A DNA stretch of 64,000 bases from Kingella negevensis. Its GTDB lineage: Bacteria; Pseudomonadota; Gammaproteobacteria; Burkholderiales; Neisseriaceae. The notes below the pieces were generated by a model. It was not told the DNA's origin, ran no database searches, and worked only from the letters and a program-made list of their open reading frames with translations. The translations under genes and the position numbers were made by a program. Shown here piece after piece: positions 27,696 through 35,328 of this stretch. Location of the stretch: assembly GCF_030177895.1 (NCBI RefSeq), contig NZ_CP123448.1, positions 1 through 64,000 of the forward strand, in the 5' to 3' direction. Position 1 is the stretch's first letter; each line of letters starts with the position of its first letter.

Positions 27696-27852
27696 GGCGT
27701 GTTGATATTTCATTCGTGAGTTGGATTTTTTGTCCAAATGTGCGAATACAAGGCGAAAATGCAAGCAAGGTTGGGCACCTTGCGCGTATTTTCAACGCGG
27801 TAGTCACACATTTGGGCAAAAAAGACATCGCGAATGGAATATCAATATGCCC
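27695..27852. mobile_element. MITE-like element with 48-bp inverted repeats
   Basis: The ends read GGGCGTGTTGATATTTCATT inward from the left and GGGCATATTGATATTCCATT inward from the right. Similarity extends about 48 bases to CCAAATGTG. The centre (about 60 bases) has no coding capacity. The left end supplies the G of the preceding gene's TAG stop. I see no second copy in the window. The size and ends suggest a nonautonomous transposable element. Confidence 0.65.
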
Positions 27853-27873
27853 TGAAGTTTATTAACACAAATA

Positions 27874-27908
27874 AACGCCCTTATGTGCTAATCGTATATA
27901 AGGGCGTT
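27874..27908 (+). promoter_or_regulatory. Hairpin 16 bases upstream of nhaC start
   Basis: AACGCCCTTAT and ATAAGGGCGTT form an 11-bp perfect stem around a 13-base loop. The stem sequence resembles the internal GCGTTGGTAAC / CCAACGCCCTTAT part of the Correia-like elements at 31658 and 35221, so it may be a fragment of one. Its place next to the nhaC ribosome site means it could influence translation. Confidence 0.4.
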
Positions 27909-27924
27909 GGTAACAGAGAGAATT

Positions 27925-29307
27925 ATGATTTCCAAGCAGCCCTTATTAAATTTATCCCTAGCAGAAGCCGCGACTGTCATGGCATTGATGATTTTCGCCA
28001 TGGGTTTCACTATTATCTATTTAGAGTGGGTGCCCCATTTAACCATTTTATTAGCAATTACCGCGCTGATGCTTTACGGCTTGGTACGTGGCGCAAAATG
28101 GGAAGTGATGCAAAAACGCATGGCAGCTTCCGTTGAGCAAGGCATGGGCGCAGTTTATCTGTTCTTTTTCATTGGTTTACTCGTTTCTGCACTGATGATG
28201 AGTGGTGCGATTCCGACGCTGATGTATCACGGTTTCAGTTTGATTTCGCCTACTTTTTTCTATTTGTCGGCGTTTTTGCTGTGCGGCGTGATTGGCGTTT
28301 CCATCGGCAGCAGCTTGACGACTTGTGCGACCGTGGGCGTGGCGTTTATGGGCATGAGTGAAGCGTTTCAGGCTGCCCCTGCGATTACGGCTGGCGCGGT
28401 GGTTTCGGGCGCGTTTTTTGGCGATAAAATGTCGCCGTTGTCCGACACCACAGGCATCGCGGCAACTACGGTAGGCGTGGATTTGTTTGAACATATTAAA
28501 AATATGATGTTTACCACCATTCCTGCGCTGATTTTGACTGCGCTGATTTTTATGTGGAGTGTGCCAAGTGTGGGTTCAGGCAGCCTGAAAAGTGTGGCGG
28601 AATTGCAAAATCAGTTGCAACAAAGCGGTTTGGTTCACAATTACGCGCTGTTGCCGTTTGTCGTTTTGGTGGTGCTGGCGGTGCGTAAAGTGAATGCGAT
28701 TTTGACGATGTTGGCAACGATTGTTGTCGCTGTTGTGATTACTTATATTCACAGCTCGCCAAATTTGACGCAATTAAGTGGTTGGTTTTTCGAGGGTTTT
28801 AAAGCGGAACATTTGGGCGAAAACGTGGCGCGTTTGATTCAGCGCGGCGGTTTGGAAAGTATGTTTTTCACGCAAACGGTTGTGATTTTGGCGTTGAGTT
28901 TGGGCGGTTTGCTGTTTGCCTTGGGTGTTGTGCCGACTTTGCTCGAAGCCATGCGCCGTTTCTTGACCAATGCTGGACGCGCCACATTCTCGGTAGCGAT
29001 GACTTCGCTGGGCGTGAATTTGCTGATTGGCGAACAATATTTATCCATTTTACTGTCGGGCGAAACGTTCAAACCTGTGTATGAGAAATTGGGTTTGCAT
29101 CCGCGCAATCTGTCGCGCACGTTGGAAGACGCTGGCACGGTCATCAATCCGCTTGTGCCGTGGAGCGTTTGCGGTGTGTTTATCGCCAAAGTGTTGGGCG
29201 TGGCAGTGGTGGATTATTTGCCGTATGCGTTTTTCTGCTATTTGTGCTTGATTTTAACCGTGCTGTTCGGGTTTACTGGGCTGACGTTGAGTAAAGTAGA
29301 AAAATAA
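27925..29307 (+). CDS. nhaC: Na+/H+ antiporter, NhaC family
   Basis: Inner-membrane sodium/proton exchanger of 460 residues with about 11-12 helices. Family features include GAVVSGAFFGDKMSPLSDTTGIAAT (about residues 155-180) and the C-terminal TLEDAGTVINPLVPWSVCGVF, the two most conserved NhaC blocks. I use the ATG at 27925 (MISKQPLL), preceded by an AGAGAG ribosome site, not the upstream in-frame TTG at 27907. DUS copies encode FQAAP and GSLK in loops. NhaC proteins can exchange Na+ or organic ions; Na+/H+ is the default reading. Confidence 0.9.
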   Translation: MISKQPLLNLSLAEAATVMALMIFAMGFTIIYLEWVPHLTILLAITALMLYGLVRGAKWEVMQKRMAASVEQGMGAVYLFFFIGLLVSALMMSGAIPTLMYHGFSLISPTFFYLSAFLLCGVIGVSIGSSLTTCATVGVAFMGMSEAFQAAPAITAGAVVSGAFFGDKMSPLSDTTGIAATTVGVDLFEHIKNMMFTTIPALILTALIFMWSVPSVGSGSLKSVAELQNQLQQSGLVHNYALLPFVVLVVLAVRKVNAILTMLATIVVAVVITYIHSSPNLTQLSGWFFEGFKAEHLGENVARLIQRGGLESMFFTQTVVILALSLGGLLFALGVVPTLLEAMRRFLTNAGRATFSVAMTSLGVNLLIGEQYLSILLSGETFKPVYEKLGLHPRNLSRTLEDAGTVINPLVPWSVCGVFIAKVLGVAVVDYLPYAFFCYLCLILTVLFGFTGLTLSKVEK

Positions 29308-29412
29308 TAGTGGATTAAAATCGCAATGATACTGCGTTGCCAATGCTCTTATGTACCACGCGCACACGGCGAGCGTTGTCGCCTTGTCTTAAAAGGTAAT
29401 TGCATCAACTAT
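29308..29412. repeat. Correia-like element (copy 1)
   Basis: Begins TAGTGGATTAAAATCGCAAT and ends AATTGCATCAACTAT, with internal GCGTTGCCAATGCTCTTATG and GTTGTCGCCTTGTCTTA. Shares length (about 105 bp) and internal blocks with the elements at 31658-31764 and 35221-35327. These resemble neisserial Correia repeats (TATAG-TGGATTAA ends) but with a different interior. It directly follows the nhaC stop. Confidence 0.75.
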
Positions 29413-29608
29413 GAATTGACTGCAAAACCGTGTTGTTTACCGCGATAGCAAACAACGGGGTTTGGCAATCGAGTTTTAAAAAAAATCTTGGGATTGGATT
29501 TCAAGAATTTGAAATGAAAAGAGAATTTGCTTTGAATGAGCAATATTTATTATAGTGAAAAATGTGAAAAGCCGTGTTTGTATTTTTTGATACAAACACG
29601 GTTTTTGA
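29413..29608. other. Intergenic region after nhaC
   Basis: Holds a second hairpin-like segment (AAACCGTGTTGTTT ... AAACAACGGGGTTT, 29427-29463), a purine-rich stretch and a good terminator (29567-29606). No gene visible. Confidence 0.5.
29567..29606 (-). terminator. Non-DUS terminator after the small secreted protein gene
   Basis: AAAAGCCGTGTTTGTA and its inverse around TTTTTTGA; T/A runs on both sides. It sits just beyond the stop of the 29609-29887 gene (minus strand). Confidence 0.85.
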
Positions 29609-29887
29609 TTATTTGCAGCTAATGCCTGTCATGTGATTGTTGGCTACGGGAATGCGGCAAGTTGTGCCATTACTGCCTGAAACGATGAGCGTTTGTTTAC
29701 CGTTGGCTTGGGTTTCGCTGATGGCTAACGGCTCTTTTGCACCCATGCCGATTGATGCGGCTGCAATGCTGTTGATGAATGCGTTGTCGGTAACGCTGCT
29801 GCTGTTGGATTGAATTTGTGGTTCTTTGTCTGCCGCGTTGGCGAATAATGCACTGGCGGTGAGTAGAACAAATAATGCTTTTTTCAT
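29609..29887 (-). CDS. Small secreted hypothetical protein
   Basis: A 92-residue protein with a textbook signal peptide (MKKALFVLLTASALFANA, cleavage before ADK). The mature part is about 74 residues, serine/asparagine rich, with two cysteines (C77 in GTTCRIP and C91 in TGISCK) that could form a disulfide near the C-terminus. I do not recognise a family. It has its own ribosome site (AGGAATACAGCC) and terminator, supporting a real gene. Probably periplasmic. Confidence 0.7.
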   Translation of the reverse strand: MKKALFVLLTASALFANAADKEPQIQSNSSSVTDNAFINSIAAASIGMGAKEPLAISETQANGKQTLIVSGSNGTTCRIPVANNHMTGISCK

Positions 29888-29985
29888 GGCTGTATTCCTA
29901 GTTTTGTTTTTTGACTACGGGCAATGTACTGCAATTTTGGGCAGAGTGGGGGATTTTTACGCCAATTTATATTGTTTGGCATAAA

Positions 29986-30726
29986 TTAGCTTTTCCATTT
30001 TGTGAGATATTGTCGTGCACTGTCTATCCATGCTGGGTTAAAGTTTCCACAGCTTTCATGAATTAGGCTAATGGGTGTTGTACCCATGATTAACTCTTTG
30101 CTTTCTGCGCTGCGACAAAAATCCATGTCGTAATGATGAAAGGTGAATTGTTCATCAAAGCGTAGTTGGCGTTGTTGCAGAGTGCTAAATTGGGTGGCGA
30201 GCAGTAAACCATCTAGTAGTTTGACTTCTTGGTCGGGTTCGCCATAAAAATTCACTTGTGAGGGAAAGTGTGTGCCATGTGAGACGATACCGCTTAGGTT
30301 ATTTGGAATTTTATTAAAGGCGATTGTGTTGTTTTCAGGCTGTCATGTGTGTAGCCAACCGATTTGATAAGGCGCGCGTGTTTTGCAGCCTGCTAAGCCG
30401 ATAATATCGAATTTTTCTAGCGATTGAATGAGGGCTTTGTGCCAGTAGAAATCGGTGATAATGATGTCGTCGTGCAGAAAAATGAAAATGGTGCTGGGGT
30501 CTGCGTCTTGTCGTTGGGCGTAGCGTTCTATGGCTTGGTTGTAAACGGTGGGCAAGCCTTGGGTGTTGTTGAATTGTACGTCTAGCTCTAGGCGGTAGTC
30601 TTGTTGGAATGGATTGAGCGATAGAGGGAGGAGAAATTGGTAATAGTTGCGACCTGTGGCGGTTTGAGTGCTGAAATCTTCTGCGCTGCTTCGGGTGGCG
30701 ATGATGAATTTGATGAGTTGGGTCAT
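29986..30726 (-). pseudogene. Glycosyltransferase-like gene interrupted by one in-frame TGA
   Basis: Two open segments, 30726-30343 and 30342-29986, are in the same frame with a single TGA at 30345-30343. Reading through gives about 246 codons: MTQLIKFIIATR, IFIFLHDDIIITDFYW (acidic DD motif typical of the GT2_5-type glycosyltransferase-like family), GLAGCKTRAPYQIGWLHT-stop-QPENNTIAFNKIP, SGIVSHGTHFPSQVNFYGEPDQEVKLLDGLLL and HHYDMDFCRSAE. The stop lies where a DUS would read GGCAGCCTGAA but here reads GACAGCCTGAA. A single G-to-A change of TGG to TGA would explain both the lost codon and the lost DUS base. It could also be a sequencing error. Confidence 0.75.
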
Positions 30727-30745
30727 GGTATTTTTGATGAAAAAT

Positions 30746-30773
30746 GCAGCCTGAAAAATGGTTTTCAGGCTGC
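30746..30773. terminator. DUS-pair hairpin between suhB and the glycosyltransferase pseudogene
   Basis: GCAGCCTGAAAA-ATGG-TTTTCAGGCTGC. It lies 9 bases beyond the suhB stop on the minus strand, without a long T-run. Confidence 0.6.
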
Positions 30774-30781
30774 GATAGGGG

Positions 30782-31576
30782 TTAGATATGTTGTCCGATA
30801 ATGCGCAACATTTGTGCCAACACTTTTGGATTGGCTGCGACGATATTGCCTGTTTCCATCCAATTTTGTTCGCCTTGCATATCGGTTACGATTGCGCCTG
30901 CTTCTTGTGCAATCAATGCGCCTGCTGCGATGTCCCATGAATGCAAGTTAAATTCAAAGAAGCCATCAATGCGACCTGCGGCGAGTGAGCATAAATCCAA
31001 TGCGGCTGAACCTTCTCGGCGTGCGCCTGCAGTTTTTTGGATAAATTCTTTCAAAATGGCAAGGTAGTTATCCAAGATAGATTGGTCTACCACTGGGAAG
31101 CCTGTACCAATCAGGCATTGGCTCAAATCAATGCGGTTGGTAACGCGAATGCGGCGGTCGTTTAACAATGCGCCTTGTCCGCGTGATGCGGTGTATAAGT
31201 CGTTACGCTCTGGTGCGTACACAAGGGCTTCTTTTAATACGCCTTGTTCTAACATGGCGATGCTGATTGAGTATTGTGGGTGTCCGTGCAGATAGTTGGT
31301 TGTGCCGTCTAATGGGTCGATAATCCATTCAAACTCGGCGCGTTCGTTGCCGATAATGCCTGATTCTTCTGAAATAATGCGGTGATGTGGGTAGGCTTCT
31401 TTGATGGCGTTGATGATGATGGCTTCTGATTGACGGTCTACATCTGAGACGAAATCGTTAAACGCTTTGTTGTCCACGCGAACGGCTGAGAGATTGCTTG
31501 ATGCGCGTAACATCATGTCGCCTGCTTTGCGTGCGGCTTTGAATGCGGTGTTTAAGAAGGGATTGAGTTGTGCCAT
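30782..31576 (-). CDS. suhB: Inositol-1-monophosphatase family protein SuhB
   Basis: Mg2+-dependent phosphatase of the IMPase superfamily. SuhB also acts as a factor in rRNA transcription antitermination complexes in E. coli. Metal-binding motifs are complete: the EESG-type site SEESGIIG (about residues 66-73), WIIDPLDGTTNYLHG (about 84-98) and the C-terminal SWDIAAGALIAQEAGAIVTD (about 219-238). Length 264 aa is usual. The upstream 438 bases are all repeats, so its promoter lies within or between repeats. Confidence 0.93.
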   Translation of the reverse strand: MAQLNPFLNTAFKAARKAGDMMLRASSNLSAVRVDNKAFNDFVSDVDRQSEAIIINAIKEAYPHHRIISEESGIIGNERAEFEWIIDPLDGTTNYLHGHPQYSISIAMLEQGVLKEALVYAPERNDLYTASRGQGALLNDRRIRVTNRIDLSQCLIGTGFPVVDQSILDNYLAILKEFIQKTAGARREGSAALDLCSLAAGRIDGFFEFNLHSWDIAAGALIAQEAGAIVTDMQGEQNWMETGNIVAANPKVLAQMLRIIGQHI

Positions 31577-31657
31577 GATTGGGTTTCTTTCAATGTAGAT
31601 AAATGAGACAACGCAGCCTGAAAATGGCTTAAGCGTTTAGGATTTGTTAAAGAGCGG

Positions 31658-31764
31658 TATAGTGCTTTAAATTTGAACTATTACGGCGTTGCCAACGCCC
31701 TTATGTACCACGCGTACACAGCGGTCGTTGTCGCCTTGTACTAGATTCAAATTTAAAGCACTAT
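31658..31764. repeat. Correia-like element (copy 2)
   Basis: TATAGTGCTTTAAATTTGAA at the left and its inverse at the right (19 of 20 identical), 107 bp in all. The internal GCGTTGCCAACGCCCTTATG and GTTGTCGCCTTGTACTAG blocks are shared with the other copies. The outermost TATAGT matches the Correia-type end, while the next bases differ between copies. Confidence 0.8.
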
Positions 31765-31804
31765 GCTTTCAGGCTGCTTTTTAGTACACGACAGAAATTT
31801 TTAC

Positions 31805-31892
31805 AATGGAGCGTTGGCGGATCGCCGATATATTTCAAATAATAGTAACTTGATTTTTTTGAAATATATCGGCGATCCGCCGACGCTCCATT
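31805..31892. repeat. AATGGAGCGTCGG palindromic element (copy 2)
   Basis: About 31-base near-perfect inverted repeats (AATGGAGCGTTGGCGGATCG inward, continuing to ATATATTTCAAA) around a 24-base AT-rich loop. Preceded by DUS and AGTACACGAC and followed by TTGTTGTGTATTG and a DUS, so the flanks are also roughly inverted. Confidence 0.8.
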
Positions 31893-32014
31893 TTTGTTGT
31901 GTATTGAAATGCAGCCTGAAAAATAAAGTGGTGCGATTATACGGCTTTTTGCCCTAGACTGCTATTGCAACAAGGCGTTACCATTCACATTTTTTTAATC
32001 ATCAGAGAAATGCA

Positions 32015-32923
32015 ATGGAAACAGAGAGTCAGTTTGAAGAACGCAAGGGTTTGTGGTACGCGCTGGGGTGTTATGGTATTTGGGGGCTGTTTCCATTATT
32101 TTGGTATCCTCTAAATCATTCGGCGATGCCTGCCACACAAATTTTGGCGCACCGTATTGCGTGGTCGGCGGTGTTTGCGGTGATTTTGCTGCTGGCGTTT
32201 AAACAGGGTAGAGTGGTTTTTCAGGCGGTGAAACAGCCAAAATTATTGGGCGCGTTTACCCTGTCTTCCCTATTGATTGCAGCGAATTGGCTGATTTATT
32301 TGTGGGCAATTTTGAACGGACATTTGCTGGAAGCGAGTTTGGGCTATTTCATCAATCCGTTGGTGAATGTGTTGCTCGGGCGCATGGTGTTTAAAGAGCG
32401 GCTGAATCCTGCGCAAGTGGGCGCGGTGGTGTTGGCGGTGCTGGGGATTTTGTGGCTGGCAATTCCTGCAGGGCAAATTCCGTGGATTTCCTTGCTATTG
32501 GCGGGGACTTTTGGGTTTTATGGTTTGGTTCGCAAAATTGCGCCCATGCCGCCGCTTGCTGGGCTGACATTGGAAACGCTGTTGCTGCTGCCGTTGGCGT
32601 TGGGCTTTTTGGTGTGGTGTGGCATGAACGGTTTGTTTTATTTTGCTGAATTGACTGCGCTGCAACTGTATATTTTGGTACTGTCTGGCGTAGCAACCAC
32701 TGTGCCGTTACTGATGTTTGCAGCTGGGGCGAAACGGATTCCGTTGTCGCTGCTGGGCATTTTGCAATATGTGTCGCCAACGATGCAGTTGATTTTGGGT
32801 TTGCTAGTGTTTGGCGAAACGATGAACATGGGTAAATTGGTGGGTTATGGTTTGGTTTGGGCTGGCGTGCTTGTGTTTTTGTTTGGCGCGTGGCAGCAGT
32901 ATCAAAATCGTCATGCAGCCTGA
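32015..32923 (+). CDS. rarD: EamA/RarD-family permease
   Basis: Drug/metabolite-transporter superfamily protein with ten predicted membrane helices in two EamA repeats. The N-terminal KGLWYALGCYGIWGLFPLFWYPL and the PLLMFAAGAKRIPLSLLGILQYVSPT block identify the RarD subgroup (named after chloramphenicol sensitivity; natural substrate unknown). The last codons CAT GCA GCC TGA are DUS-derived, giving the C-terminal HAA. No operon partner: a solute-binding protein gene starts 135 bases later with its own promoter. Confidence 0.9.
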   Translation: METESQFEERKGLWYALGCYGIWGLFPLFWYPLNHSAMPATQILAHRIAWSAVFAVILLLAFKQGRVVFQAVKQPKLLGAFTLSSLLIAANWLIYLWAILNGHLLEASLGYFINPLVNVLLGRMVFKERLNPAQVGAVVLAVLGILWLAIPAGQIPWISLLLAGTFGFYGLVRKIAPMPPLAGLTLETLLLLPLALGFLVWCGMNGLFYFAELTALQLYILVLSGVATTVPLLMFAAGAKRIPLSLLGILQYVSPTMQLILGLLVFGETMNMGKLVGYGLVWAGVLVFLFGAWQQYQNRHAA

Positions 32924-32991
32924 AAAATTTAACTCAGTTTTGCAAGATTGTTGCTAAAATGTAAATTTCTATTGGCTTATTTAACAAAATT

Positions 32992-33020
32992 TTTACGTTT
33001 TGCTCATAAAATAGTAGAAT
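32992..33020 (+). promoter_or_regulatory. Candidate sigma-70 promoter for the 33059 gene
   Basis: TTTACG (32992-32997), 17 bases, then TAGAAT (33015-33020). It lies 38 bases upstream of the start codon, which leaves a short leader with the AAGGAAAA ribosome site. Confidence 0.4.
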
Positions 33021-33058
33021 TTACGTGTAGTTTGAAGTAACAGCATTTAAGGAAAAAT

Positions 33059-33868
33059 ATGTTCATTACAAAGAGAAGTTTTGCATTGTCATTATTGATG
33101 ATGAGTGTAGCGGCGTGTTCTGATAAGGTAGAAACCAACACGGCTGCACCAAAAGCAAAAGAAGAACCTGTAGCGGCGGCAAGTGCTGCGCCTGCAAATG
33201 GTAAAACGTATCGTGTGGTATCGGAAATTACATTTGCGCCGTTTATTATGCGTGATGATAAAGGTTCGATTAGCGGTTTTGAATACGATTTGTTGCAAGC
33301 GATTGCGGCTAAAGAAGGCTTTAATTTAACGTTTGAAGCGCATCCATGGAAAGGCATTTTTGAAACGTTGAGCAATAATGAAGCGGATATTGTGAGCGCG
33401 GGCGTGTCTTCTACTGATGAGCGTAAGCAACAATGGGGCGTAACCAATGCTTATTTCCAATCTGCGCCAGCTATTTTGGTGAAAAAAGATTCACCCATTC
33501 AAGGTTTTGCTGATTTGCAAGGTCGCACTGTAAGCGTGAAACCAGGCACTTTATCTGAAGGCATTGTGAAACAACATCACAAAGACAAAAAGCAAATCAT
33601 GAATCAAGAAACATCTTGGTTGCTGGTGAAAGAAGTGATTGGTGGCAGAGCCGATGCAGTAGTGGACGACGAAGGTCCTTTGAAATACTATGAGAAAAAT
33701 TACAGCAAAGAAGGTATCCGCGTGATTGTTGATGCCAACGTGCCAAAAATTGATTATAGTTTTGTGGTGAGAAAAACAGATACAGAATTGTTGAACCAAT
33801 TAAATGACGGTTTGGCAAAACTGAAACAAGATGGCACATACGACCAAATTTATCGTAAATATTTCTAA
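33059..33868 (+). CDS. Orphan amino-acid-type solute-binding lipoprotein
   Basis: Family 3 extracellular solute-binding protein (PAAT type) of 269 residues. Lipobox MMSVAAC places the lipidated cysteine at C20, followed by an alanine-rich linker. The binding lobes show ITFAPFIMRDDKGSISGFEYDLLQAIAAKEG, GVSSTDERKQQWGVTNAYF and the C-terminal DGTYDQIYRKYF. No permease or ATPase adjoins, so it either feeds a transporter encoded elsewhere or has a sensory role. Ligand unknown; aromatic/acidic pattern suggests an amino acid. Confidence 0.88.
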   Translation: MFITKRSFALSLLMMSVAACSDKVETNTAAPKAKEEPVAAASAAPANGKTYRVVSEITFAPFIMRDDKGSISGFEYDLLQAIAAKEGFNLTFEAHPWKGIFETLSNNEADIVSAGVSSTDERKQQWGVTNAYFQSAPAILVKKDSPIQGFADLQGRTVSVKPGTLSEGIVKQHHKDKKQIMNQETSWLLVKEVIGGRADAVVDDEGPLKYYEKNYSKEGIRVIVDANVPKIDYSFVVRKTDTELLNQLNDGLAKLKQDGTYDQIYRKYF

Positions 33869-33941
33869 TTGATATAAAATGCGTAAGGCAAAATAGTCTT
33901 ACGCATTTTTCAATTAAATGCAGCCTGAAAGGATATAAAAC

Positions 33942-35189
33942 ATGGAACAACTCAACCAGCAATTAGCTGAATTGGCACAACAAGCAAGATTAGAAATTGA
34001 TAGCAGACAATTCAAAGAAGCCGAGCAAACCATTTTAAAAGTGCTGGCACTGGTTCCCAATCATATTGTCGCGTTGACAGATTTAGCACTGGTTGAGTGT
34101 CGGCTCGGTAAAAAAGAATCTGCATACACCCATATTCAGCAAGCCTTGACGCAATGTTACGAAAAAAACGACGACATTGAATTGCATCTATACGCCTACG
34201 GCACAGGGATAGAAACGTGTTTAAATACCAATCGCTACGAAGAAGCGCGCTGGCTAGCCAGACGTGCCGTGCAATACCGCAAACAATTAGTAGAACAACA
34301 CGGCAATTCCCCCCTTCCCATTACTCAACCCGCCCCACCATTAAGCGACAATCGCGAAGAAAACATCATCAGCTATTCTCTATTTGGTGACAAACCCCGT
34401 TACAACGAAGTTTCCGTGATGAATGCCAAAATTGCGCGTGAAATTTATCCTGAATGGACGTGCCGATTTTACGTAAACGATACCGTCCCAAAAAACACCA
34501 TTACACGCTTGCAAGCACAGGGCGCACAGATTGTAGACATGACAGGTAGCCCCATTCACGGCTTATTCTGGCGATTTTTAGTTGCCGCAGATACGAGCGT
34601 GAAAAGATTTATCATACGCGACGCAGATTCCCTGTTGTCCAACAAAGAACGTGCCGCCGTGCAAGAATGGCTGGATTCAGGCAAGCATTTTCACGTGATG
34701 CGCGACGCATTGTTACACGACGAACTGATACTGGCAGGCATGTGGGGCGGTTGCGGCGGTGTGTTTCACGACATGGAACAACGCATTTTAACCAGCAGCG
34801 CACGCTTTAAAGACCGCACCATCGACCAGCAATTTTTGCGTTATGCCGCATGGAATACCGTCAAACAAAGCGTATTCAGCCACGACACATGGCAGCTAGA
34901 CCCAGACAGCCGCGCTTTCCCGTCCAACTACATTTTGAGCGACGTGGAACGCGAACCCTATTTTCACATTGGCATGATTGATGCCGCCAAGCCAACCGAA
35001 GTACACATCAGCGATGAAAATGCCAAACGCGTGCGCTGGTTTGTGGTTGATGAAGCGGATAATATCGTGTGCCATTACGAATCCGATGTGCCTGATAATA
35101 AAATCATTCGCGTGATATTGCCTAACCAATACACGCGCGATATAGACCAGCAAAAATGGCGCATTTTGACGCAAACAATTGCAGCCTGA
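33942..35189 (+). CDS. TPR-glycosyltransferase-like fusion protein
   Basis: A 415-residue cytoplasmic protein. Residues about 1-120 form three TPR-like helical repeats (FKEAEQTILKVLALVPNHIVALTDLALVECRLGKKESAYTHI is the clearest, seen in parts). Residues about 140-400 look like a glycosyltransferase: IISYSLFGDKPRYNEVSVMNA, then a DxD metal motif in FIIRDADSLLSNKE (D227, D229) and GMWGGCGGVFHDME. The target could be a surface glycan or glycoprotein; no cluster is nearby. The gene ends GCA GCC TGA within a DUS (C-terminal IAA). Confidence 0.7.
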   Translation: MEQLNQQLAELAQQARLEIDSRQFKEAEQTILKVLALVPNHIVALTDLALVECRLGKKESAYTHIQQALTQCYEKNDDIELHLYAYGTGIETCLNTNRYEEARWLARRAVQYRKQLVEQHGNSPLPITQPAPPLSDNREENIISYSLFGDKPRYNEVSVMNAKIAREIYPEWTCRFYVNDTVPKNTITRLQAQGAQIVDMTGSPIHGLFWRFLVAADTSVKRFIIRDADSLLSNKERAAVQEWLDSGKHFHVMRDALLHDELILAGMWGGCGGVFHDMEQRILTSSARFKDRTIDQQFLRYAAWNTVKQSVFSHDTWQLDPDSRAFPSNYILSDVEREPYFHIGMIDAAKPTEVHISDENAKRVRWFVVDEADNIVCHYESDVPDNKIIRVILPNQYTRDIDQQKWRILTQTIAA

Positions 35190-35216
35190 AAACCCATTTT
35201 GCAATTTTCAGGCTGC
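35181..35216 (+). terminator. DUS-pair hairpin containing a stop codon
   Basis: GCAGCCTGAAAA ... TTTTCAGGCTGC with a 12-base loop. The first DUS also supplies the last two codons and the TGA of the preceding gene, so coding end and terminator stem are the same bases. The T-run is weak. Confidence 0.65.
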
Positions 35217-35220
35217 ATTC

Positions 35221-35327
35221 TATAGTTGATTAACACAAAATGAAGACAAAGCGACAACGCCTGCCGTGTGCGCATGGCACATAAGGGTATTGGTAACGCA
35301 GTATTATTGCGATTTTAATCAACTATA
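35221..35327. repeat. Correia-like element (copy 3)
   Basis: TATAGTTGATTAA at the left and TTAATCAACTATA at the right are perfect inverses. The inner GACAAAGCGACAACGCCTGC and TAAGGGTATTGGTAACGCAG blocks match the other copies. 107 bp, ending one base before the galK stop codon. Confidence 0.85.
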
Positions 35328-35328
35328 T

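Larger units (their letters stand above)
31577..32014. other. Repeat-packed region between suhB and rarD
   Basis: Contains, in order, a DUS (about 31614), a Correia-like element (31658-31764), a DUS and AGTACACGAC string (31768-31790), a palindromic element (31805-31892) and another DUS (31911-31922). Only the last 90 bases before rarD look like unique sequence and should hold its promoter. No gene. Confidence 0.7.
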
